A DNA stretch of 18,457 nt from JASFEQ01 sp050122535 (GCA_050122535.1 JASFIT010000040.1:1-18457); one strand, 5' to 3'. Shown: positions 7,623 to 14,633, counted from the stretch's first letter. Translations and numbers: made by a program. The notes: generated by a model from the sequence alone, not told the origin.

Positions 7623-7660
7623 GCCTGCCCGCCATCGCGAGCCGCTCAGGCGAGGCAGGC
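7623..7660. repeat. GC-rich stem-loop in the DUF362-DUF1573 gap
   Basis: GCCTGCC (7623-7629) pairs with GGCAGGC (7654-7660), and the adjacent CGCC (7630-7633) with GGCG (7649-7652). This is an 11-bp stem with one bulged A at 7653 and a 15-base loop. No T-tract follows, so it is not a canonical terminator. It could be a dispersed palindromic repeat or an RNA processing or stability element. Confidence 0.6.
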
Positions 7661-7703
7661 GGGGGGATTTCTGAAAGGTCAAGATTACTCATAAGGGGGA
7701 ACG

Positions 7704-8438
7704 ATGCATAAAAGTATTTCAAAAGCTACGCTGGGTCTGCTCTTTCTGTTGACTCTTGTCTCTTATGGGAGTGAGCGACTCTCGGCACAGTCTGAAAATG
7801 CCCCGATTATCCATATCGATAAAACCACCCACACATTCCAGCCCGTCTTCGAGGGGGAAGAATTGTCCCATACCTTTCCCCTATTCAATAAAGGCACAGC
7901 AGCCCTTCATATCAAGAAGGTCACCCACGCCTGAGGCTGCTTTGCGGCCCACTATGACAGGGTCATCCCTCCCGGTGGGACAGGGAAAGTCACCTTGAAC
8001 ATAGACAGCAGCGTAGTGAGAGGAGAATTTGAGAAAAAGGCCGTTGTCTGGTCCAATGACCTCGATAGACGGAGCGTGGCCCTCTATCTGAGAGGAGAGG
8101 TCAAAGCACATATCTCCCTTGAGCCCGGAGGCTATCTCTCTTTGTGGGGCGTCAAGGGCCAAGTTCCCAAGGAGTCCCTAGAAATCATCAATAACCAAGA
8201 GAAACCTTTGAAGATCACGGGCATTGAGGATGATCTGCCCGGGCATATCCGATGGGAGATTAAGGAAATCAAACCCGGATACTTCTATAGACTCACTGTG
8301 GAAGACATATCAAGAAGTGCAGGGGAGTATACGGGGCACCTGATCATCAAGACAGACAATCCGTACAAGCCAGCACTGGTTGTCATCATCAATGGACTGA
8401 TAGAAACGGCTCCCTCGGATGAGGGCTCAGGGGGTTAG
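7704..8438 (+). CDS. Secreted DUF1573 protein, candidate selenoprotein (in-frame TGA at codon 77)
   Basis: Read through one TGA at 7932-7934, this frame gives a 244-residue protein. It has a signal peptide (MHKSISKATLGLLFLLTL, cleavage near LSA|QS) and a DUF1573 (Ig-like, probably periplasmic) domain. The stretch IIHIDKTTHTFQPVFEGEELSHTF (about 33-56), then LHIKKVTHA-U-GCFAAHYDRVIPPGG, matches the family pattern in which a conserved CGC motif follows the IKKV strand. The TGA replaces the first Cys of that motif (U77), and C79 is kept. Downstream sequence continues the family without a break (VVWSNDLDRRSVALYLRGEV). AAGGGGGA at 7693-7700 supports the ATG. A small hairpin 24 bases after the TGA fits a bacterial SECIS. 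The alternative is a nonsense mutation or sequencing error (TGC or TGT to TGA), giving a pseudogene. The stop overlaps that of the convergent dehydratase gene by four bases. The redox role of UGC is inferred. Confidence 0.7.
7954..7966 (+). promoter_or_regulatory. Candidate bacterial SECIS hairpin
   Basis: ATGAC (7954-7958) and GTCAT (7962-7966) form a perfect 5-bp stem around the loop AGG. The apical loop lies 24 bases after the TGA and has a G among its first two bases, as expected for bacterial SECIS elements. An alternative hairpin, TCCC (7966-7969) with GGGA (7977-7980), has a loop ending in GGT and would compete. Both are hand-folded. Confidence 0.5.
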
Positions 8439-9895
8439 GGGATGTCTTTTTTCTGGGGAACACCTAATAGGGCCTTAGCCAATTTTATCTTCTTGTCTAG
8501 CTCTCCCTCTCTCAAGATCATGATCCTCTGGGCCTGGGGGGATCCTGCACCATGCATCGACTCCACCAATGCCGTACCCCCTGTCATGGCCTCGATAAGG
8601 CGGGCTATTTTCATACGGTGTTCCGTGGGAATTCCTTCTACGCCGGAAAAATATTTCTTGACAAGATGTCCCACATCTTCGCTTTCAAGGTCATACTGAC
8701 TCGGGAGGGTCGCAATGAATCCTCCGGCCAGATCCAAGGCCAATCGGGCCACCTCAAAGTGGAAGCGTGTCACATTCTGTTTACATATGTTAGCCAACAT
8801 GGTGTCCACCATGTACGCCCCAGATTCCGTGGGCCAACCCTCTGCCGAGCACGCAACGGAGGAACAGTAAAGGGTCTCGCAGAGATGAATCATCTCAGTG
8901 ATTTTGTCTTTCACGTGGGAGGCTTTGGCCGTTCCCTGGACCTGCGTCAAATAGCTCACGGCCCCGGTCAAGACGTCCATAAGACCGGTCTTACAGGCTC
9001 CATAGTTGGCCCGATGGTGGGCAGCGAAGCGATAAACCAAGGGATTCGTAAAATCGGTCTCCCCATCCATAAAGACCCTTTCTTTGGGCACGAACACATC
9101 CTCAAACACAATGAGGGCCTCGCCACCAACGGCCCCGAAAACCGGCTTACCAGAGTCGATCCGTTCCCGTTTGTCCCTACGGTCGTCACTCGCCTGACGA
9201 CCAAAAACCATGGTGACTCCCGGGGCATCAACCGGGATGGCGCAGGTCACCGCATAATCTTTTGAACGCTCGTCCATGGCGGTTGTGGGCATCAAAAGGA
9301 TTTCATGGGAATTCACACCGCCCGTCTGATGGACTTTTGCGCCTCGAACGACGATCCCATCATCCCTTCGATCCACCACATGAACGTACTGATCAGGATC
9401 GGGTTGGTCAGCAGGGCTTCTGGACCGGTCACCCTTGGGATCGGTCATGGCTCCCACCACCATAAGGTTTTCATCCTGGATATGGACAAGCCAATCCTTG
9501 AGGCGCTCAAAGTAATCGGTCCCATGTTTTTGGTCAATCTCATAAGCCACAGAATAGACGGCGTTGATACCATCGTGGCCGACGCAGCGCTGGAAACAGG
9601 TGCCTGTCTTCTGCCCTAGGACACGAAGGAATTTGATCTTCTTTATGAGGTCCTCGACGCTTTGATGCACGTGGGTGAAGCGACTGATGGTTCTTCCCGT
9701 CAAGTGGGATGTGGTGGTGGCCAAATCTCGATATTCTTCATCCGTGGCCAGCGCATAAGTCATGGCGGCTGCCCTCACATGTGGTGCCGTGGCAGGGTGG
9801 CGGGTCACATCCTTGATTTTTTCACCCTTGTAGAAGATCACAGGGTTTATTTTCCTTAAACTTTCCATGTATTCAGCGCCGTTTTTGATTTTCAT
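8435..9895 (-). CDS. abfD: 4-hydroxybutyryl-CoA dehydratase / vinylacetyl-CoA delta-isomerase
   Basis: A 486-residue flavin and [4Fe-4S] enzyme that dehydrates 4-hydroxybutyryl-CoA to crotonyl-CoA. It closely follows the Clostridium aminobutyricum enzyme as I remember it: LGQKTGTCFQRCVG, GAMTDPKGDR, VVRGAKVHQTGGVNSHE, KASHVKDKITEMIHLCETLYC and ESMHGAGSPQAQRIMI are all recognisable. The four cluster ligands are present: C100 and C104 (CFQRC), H294 and C301 (HRANYGAC), with the following Lys at 302. These match C99, C103, H292 and C299 of the clostridial protein. I chose the ATG at 9895 because GGGGGAAG lies 8 bases upstream (9904-9911) and the protein then starts like family members; a TTG at 9946 would add 17 residues. 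It is oxygen-sensitive in known cases, so an anaerobe is implied. It serves 4-hydroxybutyrate, succinate or GABA metabolism, feeding the beta-oxidation-type enzymes next door. Confidence 0.9.
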   Translation of the reverse strand: MKIKNGAEYMESLRKINPVIFYKGEKIKDVTRHPATAPHVRAAAMTYALATDEEYRDLATTTSHLTGRTISRFTHVHQSVEDLIKKIKFLRVLGQKTGTCFQRCVGHDGINAVYSVAYEIDQKHGTDYFERLKDWLVHIQDENLMVVGAMTDPKGDRSRSPADQPDPDQYVHVVDRRDDGIVVRGAKVHQTGGVNSHEILLMPTTAMDERSKDYAVTCAIPVDAPGVTMVFGRQASDDRRDKRERIDSGKPVFGAVGGEALIVFEDVFVPKERVFMDGETDFTNPLVYRFAAHHRANYGACKTGLMDVLTGAVSYLTQVQGTAKASHVKDKITEMIHLCETLYCSSVACSAEGWPTESGAYMVDTMLANICKQNVTRFHFEVARLALDLAGGFIATLPSQYDLESEDVGHLVKKYFSGVEGIPTEHRMKIARLIEAMTGGTALVESMHGAGSPQAQRIMILREGELDKKIKLAKALLGVPQKKDIP

Positions 9896-9982
9896 GGTAA
9901 CTTCTTCCCCCGTTCTTTCACCGTCAAAGCACAATCCAATCGTCAATCATTCCACCATAGAGGTCCAAAGGGCAACTAAATT

Positions 9983-10011
9983 ACTCTAAAGGTGTCCCAT
10001 GATCGTGTCAA
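9983..10011 (-). promoter_or_regulatory. Candidate promoter of the 4-hydroxybutyryl-CoA dehydratase gene
   Basis: On the minus strand, TTGACA (10011-10006), a 17-base spacer and TAGAGT (9988-9983). The expected start is near 9976, with a leader of about 80 bases. The -35 is perfect and the -10 matches at four of six positions. Confidence 0.5.
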
Positions 10012-10110
10012 GGGCATTGCTTTGAATCCACTGACACACGGCCACTATCCACTTTGGCAAACTTGAGGAGGACCGTGAGCCGAGCGGGACATAGGGCCTG
10101 GGAGAATCGA

Positions 10111-10139
10111 TTGATTTTTGGGTAGGATCAAGTTATAAA
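10111..10139 (+). promoter_or_regulatory. Candidate promoter of the first acyl-CoA dehydrogenase gene
   Basis: TTGATT at 10111-10116, a 17-base spacer and TATAAA at 10134-10139. The expected start is near 10146, about 26 bases before the GTG. The -10 box falls inside the left arm of the palindrome at 10133-10159. Confidence 0.55.
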
Positions 10140-10159
10140 ATTGTTTCGCAATTTCATAA
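10133..10159. promoter_or_regulatory. Candidate operator over the -10 box (27-bp near-perfect palindrome)
   Basis: Arms TTATAAAATTG (10133-10143) and CAATTTCATAA (10149-10159) match at 10 of 11 positions around the spacer TTTCG. The site covers the -10 and the predicted transcription start. Like the palindrome at tetR, it is AT-rich with a TTG-N5-CAA core, so the same regulator is possible. Confidence 0.55.
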
Positions 10160-10171
10160 GGGGTGAAGAAG

Positions 10172-11326
10172 GTGGATTTTGACCTGACAGAAGAGCATAA
10201 GATGATCCGAGAAATGTGTCGGTCCTTTAGTCAGGACGTCATTGCTCCCCGGGCCGAAGAGATTGAGCGTACGGGCGAATACCCCTATGATATCATCAGT
10301 CAGATGGCAGAACTAGGTATGATGGGTATTCCCATCTCTGAGGCATATGGTGGCAGTGGAGGAGACTGGGTGGGAATGCACCTCTGCATCGAGGAGGTGT
10401 CTCGTGGTGATATCACCTTTGGCGCACTTCTGGACGTAACAACCAGTGTCGTGGCCCAGGAACTGGAGGTCTTTGGCACAGAGGAACAGAAGGATGAGTA
10501 TCTTGTTCCCATTGCGAGAGGTGAAAAAATCGGTGCCTTTGGTCTGACAGAACCGGATGCGGGTTCCGATGCGGGATCAATAAGGACGACAGCCATTTTG
10601 GATGGCCAGGAATGGGTCATCAATGGGACCAAACAGTTCATCACCAATATAGGTCTTGATAATGCCAGTCTTATCGTGATCACTGCCCTGACCAAGAAGG
10701 CCTCCAGGGGACGTGGTCTGATCTCCACATTTATCGTCCCAAAAGAGGCTTCAGGTTTTACGCTGGGCAAAAGATACGAAAAAATGGGATGGCATGGTTC
10801 GGCCACCCACGAGGTGATCTTTGAGGACTGCAAGATCTCTCAAGATAACCTTCTCGGTGATCCAGCCAAGGGCTTTTCGCAACACCTATCCGTACTCCAA
10901 ACCGGGCGTATTAGCATTGCGGCCATGTCCGTGGGTGTGGCACAGGCCTGTTTAGATGAGTCCCTGCGTTATGCCATAGAGAGGACGCAGTTTGGCAAAC
11001 CTATTGGTAACTTCCAGGCGATTCAGTTCAAGCTGGCCGATATGTCTGTTGCCATTGAACTGTCTCGGAATCAGTACCTAAAGGCGGCATGGCTGAAGGA
11101 TCAGGGGCGAAAACATACATTTGAAGCAACGGCTGCAAAGCTTTTTGCCTCGGAGATGCTGGAAAAGACGGCCTCAGATGCCGTTCAAATACATGGTGGA
11201 TATGGATATATGGCAGAATACCCGGTTTCTCGGTATTACAAGGGTGCCAAGGTGTTGCAGATTGTGGAGGGAACCTCAGAGGTGATGCGAATGATTTTGT
11301 CGAGAGAAATGGGACTCGACGCCTGA
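10172..11326 (+). CDS. Acyl-CoA dehydrogenase (short- or medium-chain type)
   Basis: A 384-residue flavoenzyme of the acyl-CoA dehydrogenase family. It oxidises an acyl-CoA to the 2-enoyl-CoA and passes electrons to ETF. Visible are the N-terminal DFDLTEEHKMIREMCRSF, the FAD-contacting FGLTEPDAGSDAGS (about 122-135), WVINGTKQFITN, RTQFGKPIGNFQAIQFKLADM and the C-terminal VQIHGGYGYMAEYPVSRYYKGAKVLQIVEGTSEVMRMI. The catalytic base is E366, in VEGTSE. Length is typical. The start is a GTG: the codon at 10172 gives the usual family beginning and has AAGGGG at 10158-10163 eight bases away. A GTG at 10163 would overlap that site and add three residues. Its promoter overlaps a palindrome, so it is probably regulated separately from the dehydratase gene that points away from it. 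Substrate chain length or branching cannot be told. Confidence 0.93.
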   Translation: MDFDLTEEHKMIREMCRSFSQDVIAPRAEEIERTGEYPYDIISQMAELGMMGIPISEAYGGSGGDWVGMHLCIEEVSRGDITFGALLDVTTSVVAQELEVFGTEEQKDEYLVPIARGEKIGAFGLTEPDAGSDAGSIRTTAILDGQEWVINGTKQFITNIGLDNASLIVITALTKKASRGRGLISTFIVPKEASGFTLGKRYEKMGWHGSATHEVIFEDCKISQDNLLGDPAKGFSQHLSVLQTGRISIAAMSVGVAQACLDESLRYAIERTQFGKPIGNFQAIQFKLADMSVAIELSRNQYLKAAWLKDQGRKHTFEATAAKLFASEMLEKTASDAVQIHGGYGYMAEYPVSRYYKGAKVLQIVEGTSEVMRMILSREMGLDA

Positions 11327-11374
11327 GCTTTTTGGCGACTTGGAGCTTGGTCACGAATATCATCCCCCAGATAT

Positions 11375-11466
11375 GAATCATGAATGACGAATAAAGAATT
11401 TTGGATTTCGCAGGAGAAGCAGATAACGAATCATGAATCACGAATACAGAATGTTGAATTGCGAAG
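11375..11466. repeat. Heptad array E, left arm (GAATNNN)
   Basis: GAAT occurs at 11375, 11382, 11389 and 11396, and again at 11428, 11435, 11442, 11449 and 11456, with GAAG at 11463. The period is exactly 7 within each block; a 32-base step separates the blocks. The array abuts the truncated four-helix-bundle gene and its complement lies on the far side at 11733-11762. Confidence 0.9.
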
Positions 11467-11695
11467 GGGGCGGAACGGTGAGGCACAAAGTGGAGAATCA
11501 CGGAAGGACTTCATCCATAAAATGAAGGTGGTTTTGAAAGAATTGAGGGAAACCTACGTATGTTTAAAGATCATTAGACGGAAGCCATTGTTGAAGCCAC
11601 TTAAAAAGACTGAACCTATTTTTAATGAATGCAATGAGTTGATTTCAATTTTTGTTAGCAGCATCTCCACTGCGCAACGTAAGAAGAAAGCATGA
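11463..11695 (+). pseudogene. 5'-truncated four-helix-bundle (S23 / 23S rRNA intervening-sequence type) protein gene
   Basis: From about 11475 the frame reads GEAQSGESRKDFIHKMKVVLKELRETYVCLKIIRR, then ECNELISIFVSSISTAQRKKK. This is the C-terminal two-thirds of the small four-helix-bundle family often called 23S rRNA intervening-sequence or S23 proteins, to which the Avd proteins of diversity-generating retroelements are also related. The usual first 50 or so residues (helix 1 and the loop up to the NYGEAQ motif) are missing. In their place the frame runs back into the heptad array, with an ATG at 11384 whose codons are array words (NHESRIQNVE). A 103-residue hybrid could be translated from that ATG, but there is no good ribosome site. 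I read it as a remnant created by recombination between array and gene body. The function of the intact family is unknown. Confidence 0.75.
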
Positions 11696-11732
11696 TCACT
11701 GTTTAAGAATGAGTTAGATAGCGATATCTTTA

Positions 11733-11762
11733 TTCGACATTCTTGTTCTACGTTCGACCTTC
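11733..11762. repeat. Heptad array E, right arm (TTC period 7)
   Basis: TTC recurs at 11733, 11740, 11746, 11753 and 11760, a period of 7 with one 6-base step. It is the complement of the GAA words in the left arm at 11375-11466, so the two arms form an inverted pair around the four-helix-bundle remnant. The rest of the 494-base gap (11327-11374 and 11696-11732) shows nothing recognisable. Confidence 0.75.
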
Positions 11763-11820
11763 TTTTGTGCTACAGACAATTTCACGGAAGAGGGAATGAG
11801 AAGGTGGGAGGAGGTGTTTC

Positions 11821-12588
11821 ATGGACATAGAAGGTTGTGTTTGTGTGGTGAGTGGAGGGGCTTCGGGATTGGGAAAGGCCACTGTCCGTCACCTTTCGGA
11901 GAAGGGCTCAAAGATCTCAATCCTTGATGTTGGAGAAGAGATTGGGCAAACAACTGCTTCAGAACTGGGTGGGTCTGTGATATTCTGCAAGACAGATGTG
12001 ACCAATGAGGAGAGTGTCCAGGCAGCCATAAATAGGACCATGGAAACATTCGGCGCCATTCATGGCGCCATTAATTGTGCTGGGGTTGCGACGCCCGCGA
12101 AAGTACTCAGCAAAGAAGGGCCAATGCCCATTGCGCGATTCAATCAAGTCGTGCAAATCAATCTGGTAGGCACGATGAATGTCATCAGGCTGGCTGGGGA
12201 ACATATCGTGAAGAACAGCCCCAATTCGGACGGTGAGAGGGGGGTGGTGGTCAATACGGCCTCTGTGGCTGCATGGGAGGGGCAGTTCGGTCAGGCTGCT
12301 TACGCCGCATCCAAGGCTGGTGTGGTCGGTGTGACCCTGCCTGTGGCCAGGGAATTTTCCGATTATGGTATCAGGGTCGTAACCATAGCCCCAGGACTCT
12401 TTGAGACGCCCATGTTGGCTGGACTGCCAGACAAGGTTAAAGAGTCCCTCTACCAGATGACCCTGTTCCCAAAACGATTGGGCAAACCCATAGAATTTGC
12501 AAAACTCGTTTCTCATATTATTGAAAACCCCATGCTCAATGGGGAAGTTATCAGGCTAGATGGGGGAATGAGGATGGGCGCCAAATAA
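11821..12588 (+). CDS. SDR-family 3-hydroxyacyl-CoA dehydrogenase, HSD10 type
   Basis: A 255-residue NAD-dependent short-chain dehydrogenase. The nucleotide motif GGASGLG is at 12-18 and NCAG at 85-88; the catalytic residues are S148, Y161 and K165. The segment GVVVNTASVAAWEGQFGQAAYAASKAG, then APGLFETPML and NPMLNGEVIRLDGGMRM, closely follows human HSD17B10 (type II 3-hydroxyacyl-CoA / 2-methyl-3-hydroxybutyryl-CoA dehydrogenase). It therefore likely oxidises a 3-hydroxyacyl-CoA, perhaps a short or 2-methyl-branched one; substrate choice is inference. The ATG at 11821 follows a strong GGAGGAGGT at 11807-11815. The next gene, an acyl-CoA dehydrogenase, starts 88 bases downstream, so the two probably share a transcript. 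Confidence 0.93.
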   Translation: MDIEGCVCVVSGGASGLGKATVRHLSEKGSKISILDVGEEIGQTTASELGGSVIFCKTDVTNEESVQAAINRTMETFGAIHGAINCAGVATPAKVLSKEGPMPIARFNQVVQINLVGTMNVIRLAGEHIVKNSPNSDGERGVVVNTASVAAWEGQFGQAAYAASKAGVVGVTLPVAREFSDYGIRVVTIAPGLFETPMLAGLPDKVKESLYQMTLFPKRLGKPIEFAKLVSHIIENPMLNGEVIRLDGGMRMGAK

Positions 12589-12663
12589 TGGGAGGCGAAT
12601 AGAGGATTGGTGACATTTTCAAGGGGTTGTGTATTGTGTATTAGAGGAACGCAAAGATGTTAC

Positions 12664-12669
12664 AGGAGG
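12664..12669 (+). promoter_or_regulatory. Shine-Dalgarno that fixes the start of the second acyl-CoA dehydrogenase
   Basis: AGGAGG ends 7 bases before the ATG at 12677. An in-frame GTG at 12629 would add 16 residues (YCVLEERKDVTGGWL) that do not look like family sequence, so the ATG is preferred. Confidence 0.8.
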
Positions 12670-12676
12670 ATGGTTA

Positions 12677-14293
12677 ATGAATCAACAAGGTAAAATGGAT
12701 CCAGAAATTCTTAACATGGTCCTTGATACCCTCTCAAAACTGGAAAAGGACAAGGTTTCTTTAGAGACGAAGTTGGAGATGGACCGTACCGGAGAGTTTC
12801 CCATGGATCTCATCCGTTTCATGCTAAGTCCTGAGGTGGCCCTTCACCTGATCTTTGTCCCCGAAGCGTATGGGGGACTCGGGGCTGGAGCCACAGAAAT
12901 TGCTATCGTATCAGAGAGAATGGCAAAAATGGATCTGGCTGTGGCGACTGCCTTTCTGGCCATCTGTCTCGGGATGGATCCCATTATGGTGGGAGCCACA
13001 CAGGATCAGAAAGAAAAGTACATACGCAAAATCGCAGATGAGGGCCTTATCGTGGCTTATGGCGTTACTGAACCCGAGGCGGGTTCCAATGTCCAGGCCC
13101 TCAAAACCAAGGCAGAAAGGGTGCTAGATGAAGCGGGAAACATCAAAGGTTATAAGATCAATGGACAGAAACAATTCATTACCAATGGTGGGGTGGCAGA
13201 CCTCTACACCATTTTGGCAGATACGCCCGATGGCCCTTCCTTTTTCATTGTTGAGGCTGGAACTGAGGGTTTGAATCCGGGAAAGCATGAGGATAAACAT
13301 GGCATCAGGGCCTCGGATACCTGCCCCTTAGCCCTGGAAGACCTTTTCGTACCCAAAGAGAATCTCGTGGGGGGCATCGAGGGTCAGGGATTGAAGCAGG
13401 CCAACCAAGTTTTCGGCTATACCAGACTGATGGTGGCCACTTTTGGCCTGGGCGGTGGTGTGGCCTCCTTGGAGAGGACGATCAGATATTCCAAAGAAAG
13501 GGTGCAGTTCGGAACCACCCTTTCCGAAAAACAGGGCTACACCCACAAATTATTGGTTCCGAACGCCGTCCAATTAGAGGCGGCTCGGGCCTATATCGAG
13601 GAAACGGCTCGCAGGTTGGACTCTGGAGAAGAGGATCTCCAGGTGGAGGGTTCTATTGCCAAATATTTTGCCACAGAGGCTGGCGATGCCATGGCCAATG
13701 ACGGTATCCAGGCCTTTGGTGGCTATGGGTATATTCGAGAATATGAAGTGGAAAAGATCAAAAGGGATTTGAAGATTACCACGATTTTTGAGGGTACCAG
13801 TGAAATCCAGCGTAGCATAATTTCCACATTTCGGTTAAGGACGACGGTCCGTTCAAAGGGTAGATATTATTTGGACATGGCTGAGGCCTTGGACGAGCTC
13901 CCCGAGGAGAGTGGTGCCCGGTTGGTATCCGATTGCATCCGGATATTGAACGAAGCCGTCTTGAATGCCAGAAAGGCCAAGTTGACCAAATCCCAGTATG
14001 TTATGTTTCTGCTCGCGGATATGATGGCATGGTGTGAGGTGGGTATGGCCCTCTGTCACAAAGCGGCCACGTACAAAGGGAAAGAGCGGACCCTAGAATT
14101 TATAAAGGCTTCGGCACGCCTGTTTGCCAGGGAGGTGGCAGAAAAGGTCTATCTCAATGGTCTGAGGATAGCCTGTGGTTGCGATAAGGATATGGACGAG
14201 GTCAAAGAGAGACTAAATTCCCTGGATCTCATGCAGGCCATGAAGGCCAATCTGAGTGACATGGATCTGGTGGCCAAGGAATTGGTCAAATGA
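12677..14293 (+). CDS. Acyl-CoA dehydrogenase with C-terminal extension (long type)
   Basis: A 538-residue acyl-CoA dehydrogenase, about 150 residues longer than the upstream paralogue. The core is complete: VPEAYGGLG, AYGVTEPEAGSN (FAD region), KINGQKQFITNGG, RVQFGTTLSEKQGYTHKL, and IQAFGGYGYIREYEVEKIKRDLKITTIFEGTSEIQRSI. The catalytic base is E372, in FEGTSE. The C-terminal 160 residues form a mainly helical extension rich in Ala and charged residues (HKAATYKGKERTLEFIKASARLFAREVAEKVYLNG), as in longer acyl-CoA dehydrogenases of the VLCAD/ACAD9-like size class and in many Desulfobacterota homologues. It lies 88 bases after the HSD10-like gene in the same direction. With that enzyme it could supply two beta-oxidation steps; no enoyl-CoA hydratase or thiolase is in the window. 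The gene ends at the left arm of a word-repeat element. Confidence 0.92.
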   Translation: MNQQGKMDPEILNMVLDTLSKLEKDKVSLETKLEMDRTGEFPMDLIRFMLSPEVALHLIFVPEAYGGLGAGATEIAIVSERMAKMDLAVATAFLAICLGMDPIMVGATQDQKEKYIRKIADEGLIVAYGVTEPEAGSNVQALKTKAERVLDEAGNIKGYKINGQKQFITNGGVADLYTILADTPDGPSFFIVEAGTEGLNPGKHEDKHGIRASDTCPLALEDLFVPKENLVGGIEGQGLKQANQVFGYTRLMVATFGLGGGVASLERTIRYSKERVQFGTTLSEKQGYTHKLLVPNAVQLEAARAYIEETARRLDSGEEDLQVEGSIAKYFATEAGDAMANDGIQAFGGYGYIREYEVEKIKRDLKITTIFEGTSEIQRSIISTFRLRTTVRSKGRYYLDMAEALDELPEESGARLVSDCIRILNEAVLNARKAKLTKSQYVMFLLADMMAWCEVGMALCHKAATYKGKERTLEFIKASARLFAREVAEKVYLNGLRIACGCDKDMDEVKERLNSLDLMQAMKANLSDMDLVAKELVK

Positions 14294-14296
14294 TAG

Positions 14297-14620
14297 TGCC
14301 TAAAGTGATCTAAAATGATCTAAAGTGCCTAAAGTTTTCAGATAGTCAATCAATCCCCCGTGGTGTATTGGAAGATGCAATGCAAAAACTTCTGAATATC
14401 AAACGGTATGGTTTATTAATACAAGTTCCATTTGGCTGCCTGGAGTTTACCTAATTAGCGAGTAAGCCAGTTTAGTCAGATGCGAACCAATGGATTTTAT
14501 GAGAGGCAACATAAGTGATATATTATCATCTCCAAGAAGCGACCGTACCCGAGCGATGGGATAAAGAAACAATATTTTAAAACTTTAGCTCACTTTAGAC
14601 ACTTTAGGCACTTTAATTCA
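14297..14620. repeat. Inverted word element F (TGNCTAAAG, period 9-10) with 250-base core
   Basis: Left arm 14297-14334 has four units of consensus TGNCTAAAG, of 9, 10, 10 and 9 bases. Right arm 14583-14620 has four units of the complement (CTTTAGNCA) of 10, 9, 9 and 10 bases. The core (14335-14582) is AT-rich. It holds an open frame from 14314 to a TAA at 14452-14454, reading SIPRGVLEDAMQKLLNIKRY near its middle, without a usable start and without a family I recognise. Nothing else supported was seen in this 340-base gap. The right arm ends 13 bases before the helicase ATG and occupies the place where its ribosome site should be. Confidence 0.85.
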
Positions 14621-14633
14621 CTGCCATTGACAA

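Noticed and set aside
6321..7682. 453-codon open frame on the minus strand
   Set aside because: It lies opposite the DUF362 gene, has no recognisable domain and no ribosome site, while the plus-strand frame matches a known family throughout.
7704..8438. Two separate small genes (7704-7934 and 7995-8438) instead of one
   Set aside because: Both halves are in the same frame and join into one DUF1573 domain, the second half has no ribosome site, and the 60 bases between them translate into conserved family sequence.
8412..8452. Rho-independent terminator (CCCTC-GGAT-GAGGG hairpin and a T-run)
   Set aside because: The T-run at 8447-8452 is more than 20 bases from the hairpin, which lies inside the DUF1573 coding region.
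8552..9265. 237-codon open frame on the plus strand
   Set aside because: It is antisense to the 4-hydroxybutyryl-CoA dehydratase gene and has no family features.
9896..9946. TTG at 9946 as the start of the dehydratase
   Set aside because: The extra 17 residues do not look like family sequence, and the ATG at 9895 has a good ribosome site at the right distance.
11384..11695. Intact 103-residue gene starting at the ATG at 11384
   Set aside because: Its first 26 codons are heptad array words; only the later part matches the four-helix-bundle family, so a truncated remnant fits better.
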